Shown one piece after another: positions 1-10,727 of a stretch of 64,000 nucleotides of DNA. A program made the position numbers and the translations under genes. This DNA is from Pachyseris speciosa (lineage: Eukaryota; Cnidaria; Anthozoa; Scleractinia; Pachyseridae), in assembly GCA_016490735.1 (NCBI GenBank), contig JAEMWC010000007.1, forward strand, positions 1,120,001 through 1,184,000, read 5' to 3'. The notes beneath the pieces were generated by a model. The model was given only the letters and a program-made list of their open reading frames with translations, had not been told where the DNA came from and did no database searches. Position 1 is the stretch's first letter, and each line of letters starts with the position of its first letter.

Positions 1-516
1 AGTCAAAAGCTTAGAGAGGTGTGTCAAAAATTTGAATAATCTTCACTCAAGTCTCACTATTTTTGCACGACATATTTTTAGCGTAATTTGTTCTAATTAT
101 AAGTGCCGCTTCCAAGCAAAGAATTAAACAGGTATCCTCCAGTTCCCACAAGGAATGCCTTTTAATTTTCAACCAAGTGATGTTTTTTTTCCTTCAATTA
201 CTTTATGAAACATAATGTTTAGATGATTCAAGCGCCTTAAATTTCGTAAATGCGCATGTGTTGAAACCATTAGTATTATTTACAGATAAAGTTCTCTGTG
301 TCTATATTCATCTGCAAACGAGGAGTTGTCAATACAGTATTTAAATCAAATGACTTAGCTTTCGAGCTTTCGACGACGTCATGGCGCCTTCATCAAGTGA
401 TCCAGTTGTGACCTTTGAATACTGAATGTTATGTCATAATTTTTTCTGGTACAGGACTGGAAGTTCGAATCCCTGGTCTCGGTTAAGGTAAGTTCATTTA
501 TTCTGATGTTGTGTTG
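1..516. other. Non-coding, with a dispersed repeat at the window edge
   Basis: No exon seen. The first about 75 bases (GTCAAAAGCTTAGAGAG onward) resemble 20392-20465 in the same orientation, so the edge cuts a dispersed repeat. A segment near 370-410 (TTTCGACGACGTC...CTTCATCAAG) loosely resembles Penelope-type ends but is too short to call. Confidence 0.4.
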
Positions 517-517
517 G

Positions 518-551
<34 letters not shown>

Positions 552-591
552 GTCATCATCGTCATCATCGTCATCATCATTATCATCACAC
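517..591. repeat. Microsatellite (CAT/CATCGT)n
   Basis: About 75 bases of ATC/CAT triplets, interrupted by CGT variants. It lies in non-coding sequence beyond gene A exon 6. Confidence 0.9.
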
Positions 592-1188
592 GATATACGT
601 GTACTTACGTGATCCATCGCGCGCGGCGACCGTTAATTCTTGAATTTCGTATAGACGAGAACGTATGAGTAATTTCTTACTGCGAGTTGGAAACCACCAC
701 CGCAAGAAATGGAAGTTTAAGGTATTTGGTCATCATCCCCGGCACATAATCAGTGATTTTGGCAATGAAAGATCGTTAAATGGTTTGCTGTTTTGATTTT
801 AAGCTAGTCAGCGGATTGTTCGCTGCATCGTTGAAGAAATATGCAATTTGAATTTGTAATCTTTTACTTTGCGAAACGGCACAAGCGACAACTCGGCTAG
901 ATGAACCGATTAAAACATTTGACCAATCAGGGGAATCAATTAACAAAGGCGCGATTTCAAACCAACAACAAACGATCGCTTTGGATCCGGCGAGGGTGGA
1001 AATCGTGGACTTTAACATAAGGCCAATAGAAAAAATAAATAAATTTCAGTTAAACCGACGTTAAACTTTCTAAAAGTTTTTTTTTTTGTCTGTTATGTGA
1101 TGATGACACATTGACATCGATAAATTACATGCATTAAGGAATTCCAACCCTCTTTGTGAGACTGTACCAATAAACATGTTAGATTTAC
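592..1188. other. Non-coding, no feature recognised
   Basis: This is the intron or flank downstream of gene A exon 6. It holds short chance frames only, with no splice-bounded domain sequence on either strand. Confidence 0.4.
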
Positions 1189-1311
1189 CATTGCATGCTT
1201 TCCCGTTTCCAGAGAATCCAGTTATGCATGTGCAGTTATAAGACCCCGGGATGTTGGTGCACGCACCATTGATGTCGCAATCGTGAGTGTTGCCTGCGCA
1301 TTCGTCAATAT
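1189..1311 (-). CDS. Gene A exon 6: calcium-binding EGF domain; gene continues beyond the left edge
   Basis: A 123-base phase-1 exon (acceptor TTTTTTAG at 1313-1312, donor GTAAAT at 1188). It starts DIDECAGNTHDCDINGAC and includes CTNIPGSYNC, matching the Asx-hydroxylation consensus, with six cysteines in all. No stop codon or terminal exon appears in the remaining 1188 bases, so the C-terminus of gene A lies outside the window. Its membership in gene A is inferred from strand, phase and similarity. An 11-kb intron separates it from exon 5, so it could also belong to a separate transcript. Confidence 0.85.
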
Positions 1312-1599
1312 CTAAAAAGAAAAAAAAAAGAATGGCATTGCTTTCTTCTTTAAAACTAAATAGTCAACTGTGTGCATTATTCTTGCAAATGGTATAACAA
1401 AAATAATATGTTAATTCTGTAAGTTAACTTAATTTTGTGGTGCAACAACGTTAAAGAAGTCGCAAGGCCAGGCTTTCATGGGTGCCCATACACTCCATCA
1501 GTACTACCACTCTTTCCACCAGTTCGTATCGAACAACTGATTGTACCTCTTTAGGTTCGTGGTCAAGTGGTCTGCAGTGGGTAACCATAACATTCAAGA

Positions 1600-2028
1600 T
1601 GGCAGCCGTTGGTAAGTGCTCTCACGCATCGGGAATAAAATCGTTTGAAAAACTATCAAAAGTCTTCTCTGTTAAAATAGCAAACCATTTAAAAGGACGT
1701 GAATGCAAGGAAATTGAAGAAAAAAGGTTACAAATTCTTTAAGGAAAACTACAATCACGATGTTTTCGTGAAAGTAGAAGACAATCGATCGGGAACTCAT
1801 GAAGTTAAAGGCCGTTGTTACCCGCAGCCAAAAGAACAACGAAGCTCCTCACACAGTGAAGTTGAAGATTGCTGGAAAAGAAGGGTAAGGAAATGTCGAG
1901 GAATCAGAAAGCTCATGCAAAGCGGGATAAATACACCTTTAAGTCATTTTGCTTATAATAGTATTACCGGTATAACAGGTGTCATCCGTGCCGAAGATTT
2001 CGTCCAAAAAGTAAACATAGGTCGTTGA
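1600..2028 (+). pseudogene. Decayed fragment resembling a SWIM-family transposon protein
   Basis: Three frames hold consecutive pieces that read like one protein. First an ATG frame with SHASGIKSFEKLSKVFSVK and HLKGRECKEIEEK; then GYKFFKENYNHDVFVKVED and HEVKGRCYPQ; then, after another one-base shift, QKNNEAPHTVKLKIAGKEG. Cnidarian SWIM/YqaJ-type proteins have a similar stretch ahead of the SWIM finger (a charged N-HDV start, then CY...K...PHTV). No zinc-finger cysteines were found after it. Related coding matter occurs at 35.1-36.2 kb. The family call rests on remembered motifs and is weak. Confidence 0.35.
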
Positions 2029-2730
2029 CATTTCTCAGGTCGGAAGAACATATCACTGCGTCTTCGATAAATAACTATTTAGCCAATCAGTTTTCTCGCT
2101 ATCTGAATAGTAGTGATTAGGACTTTTAGACCAGCTGTGCATCTTTTCGATTAAAAACGATAGTTTTTTTCTTTTTTGAAAGGTGTGAATTTTTCACTAA
2201 AACATTCTCCAGGATTCTGAAAGTTAGGATAAGACTTAAATTATATTCAGTAGTCAGCGTATAAAAACAGCTTTCAATATTATTCAATGCAGATTCATAG
2301 TTTGTTGCATTGTTCACGATGGAAAAATACAAATAGAGGGAATAGAGGGTTACATTTTAGCCATATTTTCTTATCCATGTAAATGTATTGTATCTGTGAG
2401 GTGTAATGTATTACATAACATCAACTGGTCTTTGTTTTTGCAGGGTTGTGCATGGAGGCCACTTTAACCATGTTTTGGCCCTATTGTACTTACTTAAACT
2501 TAGTTTTTAAATGATTAAATGGTTTACCACCAGCTTATTTATCTTATTATTTCACAAGGCGCTCAGTGGTTTACAGCCGAAATACAAGAAGATCTAGAGA
2601 CTTAAATGTTCCACGCTGGAGGCTGATAGCTGGACAACGAGGTTTGTTTTATTTTCGTGGTATCAAATTTTAATATAAATCTACTAGCGTTCTATCACGA
2701 ATGCCGTTCTCTGATTGGCTACGCTACTCG
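2029..2730. other. Non-coding, no feature recognised
   Basis: Short frames only. The stretch from about 2680 leads into the duplicated repeat and already has its GTGATAG-type palindromic ends. Confidence 0.35.
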
Positions 2731-2870
2731 CTATCTATTCCGTGATAGATAGTGAGTAGCGGCTGTAAACAAAATGGTGCCCGCTTGTTCGCGTTTTCGA
2801 AGTGTCTGTGAGGAGAATTTTGATAATTTACTTGTTTAGTTTTGAACGACTAGTAGATTGATACTAAAAC

Positions 2871-2970
2871 AATTAGATTATTCGCTCTCGATCTCTATGC
2901 GTGATAGCTGATTCGGGCTGCGCCCTCATCAGCTATCACGCGATAGAAATGTCGAGCTCATAATCTAATT
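2871..2970. repeat. Fold-back element inside the tandem unit (second copy 3478-3577)
   Basis: AATTAGATTAT...GCGTGATAGCTGA on the left pairs with TCAGCTATCACGC...ATAATCTAATT on the right around a GGGCTGCGCCC centre, arms about 45 bases. This is a MITE-like palindrome, present again 607 bases downstream. Confidence 0.8.
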
Positions 2971-3074
2971 GTTAAATAGAATAATGTACCGAAGAAACGC
3001 CAGAACGTTAATGGAATTAGGACTTTTAAGAAAAGCTTATTTAATAGAATTTTTATTAATGGATAATGATTACA

Positions 3075-3175
3075 TTACATTATGAAAATGTGAATGATCA
3101 TCGCAGTTATGATCAGGAGTCGAACCCACGACCTCTACGATGCCGGTGCAGTGCTTTACCAACTAAGTTAACAAT
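3075..3175 (-). repeat. tRNA-derived SINE head (second copy 3682-3782)
   Basis: On the minus strand the sequence has an A-box-like TTAGTTGGTAAAGC and a B box GTGGGTTCGACTCC, spaced as in tRNA genes. It is followed by a tail (TGCGATGATCATTCACAT) shared with 26210-26350 and 44050-44115. The tRNA body is too diverged to fold well, so it is a SINE head and not a tRNA gene. Confidence 0.6.
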
Positions 3176-4092
3176 CCACCTGAAAGCTGGTCATTTTGTT
3201 AGCTCGTTATATACCCGTGAATTCGTACCAGCTCCGGCCCTATTGTTAATGTCTTTCCAAATTGTACTGATAATTTATCCTATAGCTCATTGTAAGTCTG
3301 GTCCGCCTAGATTAGGCCTAGCTACCCGCGGGCCGCCCAATCTATTCCGTGATAGATAGTGAGTAGCGGCTGTAAACAAAATGGTGCCCGCTTGTTCGCG
3401 TTTTCGAAGTGTCTGTGAGGAGAATTTTGATAATTTACTTGTTTAGTTTTGAACGACTAGTAGATTGATACTAAAACAATTAGATTATTCGCTCTCGATC
3501 TCTATGCGTGATAGCTGATTCGGGCTGCGCCCTCATCAGCTATCACGCGATAGAAATGTCGAGCTCATAATCTAATTGTTAAATAGAATAATGTACCGAA
3601 GAAACGCCAGAACGTTAATGGAATTAGGACTTTTAAGAAAAGCTTATTTAATAGAATTTTTATTAATGGATAATGATTACATTACATTATGAAAATGTGA
3701 ATGATCATCGCAGTTATGAACAGGAGTCGAACCCACGACCTCTACGATGCCGGTGCAGTGCTTTACCAACTAAGTTAACAATCCACCTGAAAGCTGGTCA
3801 TTTTGTTAGCTCGTTATATACCCGTGAATTCGTACCAGCTCCGGCCCTATTGTTAATGTCTTTCCAAATTGTACTGATAATTTATCCTATAGCTCATTGT
3901 AAGTCTGGTCCGCCTAGATTAGGCCTAGCTACCCGCGGGCCGCCCAATCTTTTTTTCTGAATATTTTGAAAATAAAGATGTTTTGTTGTTTGTTGTTTGT
4001 TGAATATTTTAGAGTGAATTTATGATAATCATATATTTGAACTGCGGATTAATGATTGAGGATGTGAATGATCATCGCAGTTGTGCGAAAAA

Positions 4093-4400
4093 GGGAGCAG
4101 GGTTGGCGTAGTGGTGAGAGCGCTCGCCTTCCTCCAATGTGGCCCGGGTTTGATTTTCCGGACTCGGCGTCGTACATGTAAGTGGGCTAAGATTGTTGGT
4201 TCTCTACTCTGCTCCGAGGGTTTTTCTCCGGGCACTCAGGTTTTGCCCTCTACCCAAAAACCAACATTTCATTTGATTTATTTAGAGTTGATTTGATTTA
4301 GTCTACCCAACTATTAGAGCATCTGTACCCGGCTAATTGGATTTGAGACTTAAGTAAAGTGATGATTATGATTATGATTATGATTATGATTATTATTGTT
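4093..4400 (+). repeat. tRNA-derived SINE, apparently full length
   Basis: The 5' end has an A-box-like GGCGTAGTGGTGAGAGC and a B-box-like CCGGGTTTGATTTTCC about 30 bases further on. A body of about 200 bases follows (with CTCCGAGGGTTTTTCTCCG), and the 3' end is a run of ATGATT repeats. These are the parts of a tRNA-headed SINE with a microsatellite-like tail. No target duplication was established. Confidence 0.65.
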
Positions 4401-4696
4401 GTTGTTGTTTGTTAAAGGTGAGAGCTTGCAGTGCATTACGTAACGGTACAAAAGAAAGCGCAGAAGAAATAAGCAGTTATATTATCAGGTGCATCGAAAA
4501 GGTGTAGAGTTAAGCAACGAGTATTTTCAAAAAGCGATTAATTAAAATTCAATTGTAAATTCTTTCTAGGATAGAAAATAGTAAATTCTTTCATTCTCTC
4601 CCTCCTTGGCATGGTGTAACTCTGTCAATGTTCAATTTAACACACTTAACAGTTTCATTCCGTAAGTGGAATTCAGGGGAACCCATTTTGTGATAG
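4401..4696. other. Non-coding, no feature recognised
   Basis: AT-rich spacer between the SINE tail and the fold-back element. No gene seen. Confidence 0.4.
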
Positions 4697-4950
4697 TCCA
4701 GTTTCGACTTCGCCATGACCGCTGAATAAAAGTACTGAGAACGCATTTCCACACCGTTAGCCTCGACCTAAAGTAAAACATTCACAAATTCCAGCGAGAA
4801 GATGACCTGTTTATAGCTCTGTCTACTGTTTAATCTTTTTGACACCTTCCCTCCAGTATTTGTGAATATTTTTCTTTAGGTCTAGCCTAACGGTGTGCAA
4901 ATGCGTTTTTAGTACTTTTATTCAGCGGTCATGGCGAACTCGAAACTGGA
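4697..4950. repeat. Fold-back MITE adjoining the BEL/Pao remnant
   Basis: Arms of about 100 bases (4697-4800 and 4852-4950) are inverted copies: TCCAGTTTCGACTTCGCCAT begins the left arm and ATGGCGAACTCGAAACTGGA ends the right. The centre is about 50 bases. It lies exactly where the BEL element's recognisable 3' coding sequence stops, so it probably inserted into it. Confidence 0.8.
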
Positions 4951-5399
4951 ATATTGGCCGTGCGACTCTGTTCTAGCCTAGTTGAGGCCTTACTACTCGA
5001 ACATGTCCATCTTGGCCTGGGAAAACTTCCAAGACCCCCGCGAGGTGCTAATGAGCTCTGGGACTGTCGGGTGAGATTGCTACAAATACATCCCCAACAT
5101 CACGGACGCCAGCTTGTATTTCGTTCCATTTTTGACGCGCATGCAGCATCGGGAGCCATGCTCTCAATCGTCTCCTCATAAAGTGAGAAACAATTCCTTG
5201 ACTCCTCTCCACCTTTTTCAGGGGCTGATAGCAATTTCATCAATGGTTTCTGGAGCGGGTAGTCCTCCTGCCTGTCCATAGAGGAGATGGTTGGGAGTCA
5301 AGGGGGTTGCATCTATCGAGTCGGTGGACTGAAACGTAAGAGGGCGGAAATAAAGTAAGGCCTCGACCTCTGTAAACGCTATCAAATGGCCTTCTTTGA

Positions 5400-5873
5400 T
5401 ACCATTATCATAACTTCATGAGCCCTTCTAAAATGGGGCGCCAAAGGTGGAGTAAAGGACCAATTTACTCCTTCTGTTGCCCCTCTATTGTTGAATTTTG
5501 TTCGTTCCTAGTGCATTCACCAACTCCCGAGGGTCACGGACAGCTCCGACAAAATTCGTTCTTTGGTCACTATCGATATCTCGAGGGTACCCATGGCGGC
5601 TTGCCATTCGAACGAAGCACTTAAGGATGCTATCAGTAACTAGGCCAAAAGCCATCTCCGAATGCACTGCGCGACACGTTAAGCAAGTGATTAGACACAA
5701 CCAGCGTTTCTCTCATCGTCTTCCTCGACCTTGGATGGTGACAAATGGACCCCCATAGTCGACCGTGAGTTGCGCGGATGTTCATAGAGGAATTTGTAGA
5801 CGGACACGTGGAAGGGGATCCATAAGTGGTTGAGAAGGCTTTCCTTTGCGTCTTTTACACTCGTTGCACTCAT
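5400..5873 (-). pseudogene. BEL/Pao integrase core fragments
   Basis: Two overlapping frames. 5873-5691 is weak. 5700-5485 has CLTCRAVHSEMAFGLVTDS, then RMASRHGYPRDIDSDQRTNF, the integrase core around the second catalytic Asp (SDxGTNF; here Gln for Asn/Asp and Arg for Gly). The catalytic neighbourhood is already mutated. Confidence 0.75.
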
Positions 5874-5984
5874 TTTCCCACTGTTTAATTTCTCCCCGCG
5901 CAGATGATATCCAATATTTAGTGGACAGGTTTGCTAGTCTGTGGTTTGTTCCGGTGACGTGGTGTCCAGCCTCTTTATAATGTT

Positions 5985-6242
5985 TTACGATGAGCTTTGT
6001 TTCCAGCTTCCTCTGGGCAGAATGATAGGGAACCGCATGTAAGGAAAAAACTCCCCAAATCGCAGGCGACCATCACCATGGATTATGTCATCTTGATCTA
6101 TCCGTGGTGGTAATTTTACTAGGCAGCTCTTCTTTGGAACTGGCTTGTTCTGTTGAAGGTTGTGGTATTTGTTGGTAAACTCTGCTTGCTGGGCTTCACG
6201 AATAATGCGTATGTCAGCGTTTTCCACCTCTTCAGGAGACAA
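5985..6242 (-). pseudogene. BEL/Pao integrase zinc-binding region fragment
   Basis: LPPRIDQDDIIHGDGRLRFG is followed by FPIILPRGSWK, the conserved approach to the H2C2 zinc-binding part of BEL integrases. The His and Cys residues themselves lie beyond the frame break. Confidence 0.75.
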
Positions 6243-6682
6243 TGATCCTCTGTTACGATCTTGGTCGGAAGACCTGCAGTTGTTAATAAATCTTAGGACT
6301 TACGAGTAAACTATTGCTAGTTTTAACCAACTGGAACAATTAGAAGAGTGGAGTCTCCCACTTAAAGTCTTCAGACCAAGGGGGTAGTACGAAGTTCAAT
6401 GATGGCGTTGATACGAGTTTCTTCTTCGATTCGGTCTTCACTTCCGACCCTTCCGCAATCTATCGCTTTGGCCACTCAGACTCAGGCTTTGTTAGAAAGT
6501 CTGGACCACTCCACAATGCACCAGAAGGCGCTTTCTTCAAGGTGAGAAGAGAGACCTCTAGAACACGGCGGGATTCTATTTCGTTTCAGCGTCATGCCAT
6601 TGTTCAGGTTCTACTGCCTTTGAATCTCTCCTATCCTGTTTGCCACGAAAGGACGGGACTGTTTGTCTCTGCTTCGTATCCA

Positions 6683-6898
6683 TTACGGGACATTCATGCT
6701 GTCGGACCAGAATCGAACTTGCGTAATAAATATGCTGAGAGCATCAAGGATCGATAGCGATAAATGGAAACCTAAAATGTCCGCCATCAATTCCAACATA
6801 GGAGTACTCATCGGTGCTAAAGGACAAACTCTTGTTTTGGAGGCAATGATACGAGCACCATAGCATTCTGGGGCATACTCGCTTCTCAGATAGCTCAC
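6683..6898 (-). pseudogene. BEL/Pao RNase H-region fragment
   Basis: An open frame contains RIIASKTRVCPLAPMSTPML and ends QVRFWSDSMNVP, the familiar SKTRVAPL...PRLEL...FWSDS order of BEL RNase H. Downstream, out of frame, minus-strand pieces at 6540-6340 resemble the W-GP-FL...WP block that links RNase H to integrase. Confidence 0.75.
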
Positions 6899-7056
6899 TG
6901 CACCTTATGCTTCACTCGAGGCGTCGGCACAAATGAAAGTCTGCACTGAAATAGACATGTTTAATTGGTTCGTCCCAGTTTAGGCCTGTTTTCACTTACT
7001 GTAAATGGACTCGCCTGACTCAGTGGATCGAACACTCCAGCCACTTTGCTGTTAGT

Positions 7057-7937
7057 TTAGATTAACATATTTTGTAAATTTTCTCGATTGTAATTAAAAA
7101 AAAAGTGTATACATTGACAAAAGCAAATAAAGATTATTATTGTTATCAGAATAGTGCACTTGGCTAGTTTTTCTTCTTCGGACGGTATCTTCACTTGAAA
7201 GCATAAGACATCTTGCTGTGCTCGCCACAAGACTCCGAGGGTCTTTTTGGTTGGTAAGTTGTCGTTAAGGTCGATCTCCAAGGCTCGAAGTTCCTTGGGA
7301 ATCTCTGTCAGCACTTTTGGTGAATTGCTCAGCCATTTTGTAGCTTTTATCCCAGCTTTCGCCAAGAAATTCTGGAGCACCTGTACCAACTAGACTGCTG
7401 CTTGATTGTCTCCCAGAGAACCCAACAAGTCGTTCATATTCGTTTATTTGGTTACGGTGGCAGCAGCAAGGGAGAATTCCTCTTGATTGTTTCTGGCATT
7501 TTTGTGGGAGACATATTGGTCATTTAGCGATGTACCCGGGAACTCGGCACTTGCATCGAACATGATTCTATATTTGTGTAACTTGTTCAGATTAGCAGAC
7601 TGTAAAATGGGGGAGGTACCAGACATCGTGTGGCTCTTTGACATCCAGTCTCGTTAAGCTTACGGACTTAGCCATTTTCGAGATGTGAAACGATGATTTT
7701 TTTGTATTCTTCTCCCACTGAAGGCTGTCGTAAGAGGCTCTTTTTCGTGTTTTTCATCCGAATGCAAGCCATTTCGTAGTTGTTAGGTAGAGAGGGGTTG
7801 TCTGGCTTCCACGGAACGGACACTTGATAACGCTCACCATCGTGAGCCAGAGACTCACTCGCGTTTTCAAATGCGATCTTCTCCTCAGGGGTGATGATTT
7901 TCGGCCTGGACTGCTGGATCTCCAGAGTGTCAAACAT
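7057..7937 (-). pseudogene. BEL/Pao reverse transcriptase fragments
   Basis: Three frames carry RT pieces in order. 7937-7668 has YQVSVPWKPDNPSLPNNYEMA. 7644-7444 has YRIMFDASAEFPGTSLNDQ. 7389-7150 has AGIKATKWLSNSPKVL and KTLGVLWRAQQD. The catalytic YxDD block between the second and third is missing or unrecognisable. About 80 AT-rich bases near 7060-7140 look inserted before the RT end resumes at about 7050 (VAGVFDPLS). Confidence 0.8.
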
Positions 7938-7944
7938 TTGAGGT

Positions 7945-8337
7945 CTACAGAAGAGGTTGTCCGATCAACGCATCAACCGTCGGATCAGAGGTAGCTTCTG
8001 GGAAGTTGCAAACGCTTAAGTAAGGCCACCGGCTTTGGTACTTTGGCCAGTCAACGGTCTTATAGCTTCCAGTCACTCGACGAGGACAAGCCAGGGCCTT
8101 AAACGGTAACTTGACGCTTCCGTCACAACTCCCCAGGGTTAAACCGACAGGCATTGAATTAGACATCACCTCGTTCTCGTTAAAAACGTTTACAGAGACT
8201 TGCCAGTATGTCGTAGGTAGACCGAGAGCTCCGGCCCCTCCCTCATTCACATAGGAAACGGTGCTTGCATCGTCCAAAACGGCGTTGACTTTCACCTTAT
8301 GCCTTTCGCTGCTCACCATACTGGTACGGTACAACAT
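7945..8337 (-). pseudogene. BEL/Pao aspartic protease (peptidase A17-like) fragment
   Basis: 130 open residues with VNAVLDDASTVSYVNEGGA near the start, the A17-type active-site region (hydrophobic-D-D-A-S), and PTVDALIGQPLL at the end, the usual second conserved block (DxLIG). It is the best-preserved part of the element but has no upstream gag in frame. Confidence 0.8.
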
Positions 8338-8340
8338 CCT

Positions 8341-9090
8341 TGGACTGTGCGGAAGTTGGGGTTGTCATTTGTGTACGCTTTCCGGTTTCCCTGGATATGC
8401 ACATTAACGTCACATAAGGACGAATAGGCCAGTTAGATTGTCTCAGGTTTGTGTCAGTGTCCTATTTTGAAAGTAGCTCTTCATTTTGTGCTGATATATT
8501 TAAAAGAAAAATTTTGACTTCCTCAGCGGTGAAACAGATGACATTACAAACGTACAAATCAAATTACGCACTTACTTCGACGAGTTTTGGCCTTCGTGTA
8601 GCTATGCCAAGATTGCTCTTCCATTGTTGAGTTGTTGTCATAATCATGAACGCTACAGTAGTGCACCATGCCAGAGAAAGCGGTGGAAATTAAGTCGAAA
8701 GAAGAAATAAATTTCAACGCTCCAAGGAACTCTCTGCAATGCGAATGTTTGTTTACTCAATCAAAGTCATGTGCTCAACCTATGACGTAACTGGCTAAAG
8801 AGATCTATTGATGATCGGCATGACGACGTTCTATTCATTTTCTCCACGTAATAGCTTACCACTGCCCGTAAAACAACTCAAATAGTACTTTTAAGTGACG
8901 TTAGCTAAAAAAAAAATCAGTGGAACCCCATTTTCTACTGAACAATAATCACCATGTTACGATACAATTGTTTGAAAGTAATAACTGAATTATCGTTGGA
9001 ACGGGTTTAGAGCTACATTAAGTTTAGGAAAAATTAAAGGCGGCTGCAAACGCCTCTCTTTTCTTTTTGTTTTGCCAAATCATTTATACC
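8341..9090. other. Non-coding between BEL and gypsy remnants
   Basis: The first about 100 bases may be the decayed protease upstream region. The rest is intron sequence without a recognisable feature. Confidence 0.35.
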
Positions 9091-9094
9091 TAGA

Positions 9095-10560
9095 GTAGAA
9101 GGATGGTCGAAGTATCTGGAGCGTCCTGAGATGTTTTTCGTGGTAACTAATGTTCCCGACGGTAAAAAAAGCAGCCAGTTTACTTCCATTGATCGCGGGA
9201 CGGATGTAGTGCATTGTTGAAAAGTTTAACAACGCCGACTAACCCGGCGGAGTTGTCGTTTAAGGAGATTGTGGAAATTATGAGGTGACATTTGACACCA
9301 AAGCCGATTGTCATCCCTAAAAGGTACAAGTCCATAAATGATACCACCAAGAAGGTCAGTCTATACGAGGAGTTTTAGCCAAGTTGCAAAAGTCGGCCGC
9401 GACATGCAAATTTAGTGGACATCGAGACGAAGCTCTCAGAGACAGACTAGTGTGTGGTATAACTTCCAAGACAATCCGTGAATTACGTGAAGTAGATCTC
9501 ACCTTGAAGGAGGCTTTAGATATTGCAGTAGGAATGGAGTTGACCGATAAGGAAATTATTCAGGTTGCTGGTGATAAACAGGTGCGTAATGTTGAGCTTC
9601 AGGAGTGTTTTAGATGTTGTAAACAAAATCATCATGCAGACAAATGTTTCCATAAGTTTTTTAAATGCCATACTTGCAAGAGAAACGGACACATAAGTCC
9701 AGAATGCTCCCCAAAAATCACTTGTAAACCACAAGCTCCTAGCAAACCTAAACAAGCTGAAGCCATACAAGACAAGAGTTTGAAGAGGCTTTGGCCATCA
9801 TATTTGAAATACGTCAAAGCGGGATTCTGGTACCTTGGGACAGAAGATATGCTAATTTATGGTGAGCTACCGCACTACTTCACACACTGCTACTGGATGT
9901 ACGCCAGCAGAATTACTTTTAAATCGTTGAATACACACAAGTTTAGATGTGCTACTCCCAGAACTTAGGAAGAAAGTTACAAAGCCAAACAAGCTGTAAC
10001 CATGTGCACCGAAGATACAATTTAGTGTCGGGGAGCCAGCTCTTGTTCAAGATTACAGGAAAATCAGACAACCTTGGAACAAAGGCGTCATCATCTCGAA
10101 GATAGGGCCAGTGACATACCGTGTGCATGTTGATGGTTCCTTTTTGAAGCGGCATATAGATTACTTAAAGATCTGTCTAGAGCCAAGTTACCATTTCCGA
10201 GACAAGGGAAGGCGAAGTTTTACTGACCTAATCTTTAACAACCAGTTCATCTATCATAGAGTCAATTCCCTCAATAGACTGCACTCCTGTTACTCGTAAG
10301 CGGGATTCGGAGTTAGCTAAGCCGTAGCCTGAAAAAGGAAGTTCCTTGGCAGCTCTCAGTGTGGAATAGTTAGCTACGCAAGAAGAGCCAAAGACTCTGA
10401 CAAGACGTTACGCGCGACGAGAAAGAAAACCACCTCAACGCCTAATCTACCAAATGTGATTACTACAGAAGAACAACGAACTTTTGTTTTGAATGCATTT
10501 CTGTTGAGTTTCGTTTTTTTGTATAGGACAAACTTTTCTTAAGGAAGGGAGTGTATTATG
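9095..10560 (+). mobile_element. Ty3/gypsy-type LTR-retrotransposon remnant with a large internal deletion
   Basis: 9095-9380 has decayed gag (EGWSKYLER and MFFVVTNVPDGK, with stops). 9384-9780 continues gag through a double zinc knuckle. From about 9895 the sequence switches to the pol 3' end (LLPELRKKVTKPNKL, VGEPALVQDYR, GPVTYRVHVDGSFLKRHIDY), the region after the integrase core. Protease, RT, RNase H and integrase core are absent, so about 3 kb was deleted. A purine tract AAGGAAGGGAG (about 10541-10551) followed by TGTATTATGACATCA could be the polypurine tract and the start of a 3' LTR; the LTR end was not found. Confidence 0.75.
9384..9968 (+). pseudogene. Gypsy gag-like ORF with two CCHC zinc knuckles fused to pol-tail sequence
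   Basis: A 194-codon frame. Residues about 14-55 have FSGHRDEALRDRLVCGI and LTLKEALDIAVGME, a capsid C-terminal part. ECFRCCKQNHHADKCFHK and KCHTCKRNGHISPEC are tandem CCHC knuckles. The last roughly 60 residues come from out-of-frame pol-tail DNA joined by the deletion, so the C-terminus is not a real domain. The gag start is lost upstream behind stops. Confidence 0.7.
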
Positions 10561-10727
10561 ACATCATATGTAGTCGTGTGACTTCTTATGTGCTCTTACA
10601 CAATGCAATTGTCGAACCGCCATTAAACGTTGTTGTTGTTTTTCTCAAGTTTTGGACGTTATTTGAACCCAAACACCACATTTTTTCGTTAATATTTATG
10701 TATCTCTAACGTTTTGATCCCGACTAT

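Larger units (their letters stand above)
2735..3948. repeat. Direct tandem duplication, two units of 607 bp
   Basis: 2735-3341 and 3342-3948 are nearly identical at a constant 607-base offset. Differences are rare, for example GTTATGATCAGG against GTTATGAACAGG. The first unit joins the second at TCTATTCCGTGATAG, a short homology. Each unit contains a fold-back sequence and a tRNA-like SINE head on the minus strand. The similarity indicates a recent event or an assembly duplication. Confidence 0.9.
4951..8340 (-). mobile_element. BEL/Pao LTR-retrotransposon remnant (pol region)
   Basis: On the minus strand the blocks run in BEL/Pao order: aspartic protease (8337-7945), RT (7937-7057), RT end (about 7050-6950), RNase H (6898-6683), integrase zinc region (6242-5985), integrase core (5873-5400), and the C-terminal DUF5641-type segment with SPDSPR and VLEVFPGQDGHVRVV (about 5100-4955). 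Each block is in a different frame, with stops, so the element is dead. No LTRs or gag were found. The left end meets the fold-back element at 4950. It lies inside the largest gene A intron. Confidence 0.85.

Noticed and set aside
8..13. ENLYFEM in gene A exon 1 resembling a TEV protease site
   Set aside because: Coincidental peptide similarity (residues 7-13 of the exon); the site requires Gln at the position that is Glu here, and no vector sequence is present.
500..600. CRISPR-like regular repeats
   Set aside because: Trinucleotide microsatellite, no unique spacers; eukaryotic context.
5418..5758. Plus-strand frames over 5.4-5.8 kb
   Set aside because: Antisense shadows of the BEL/Pao integrase.
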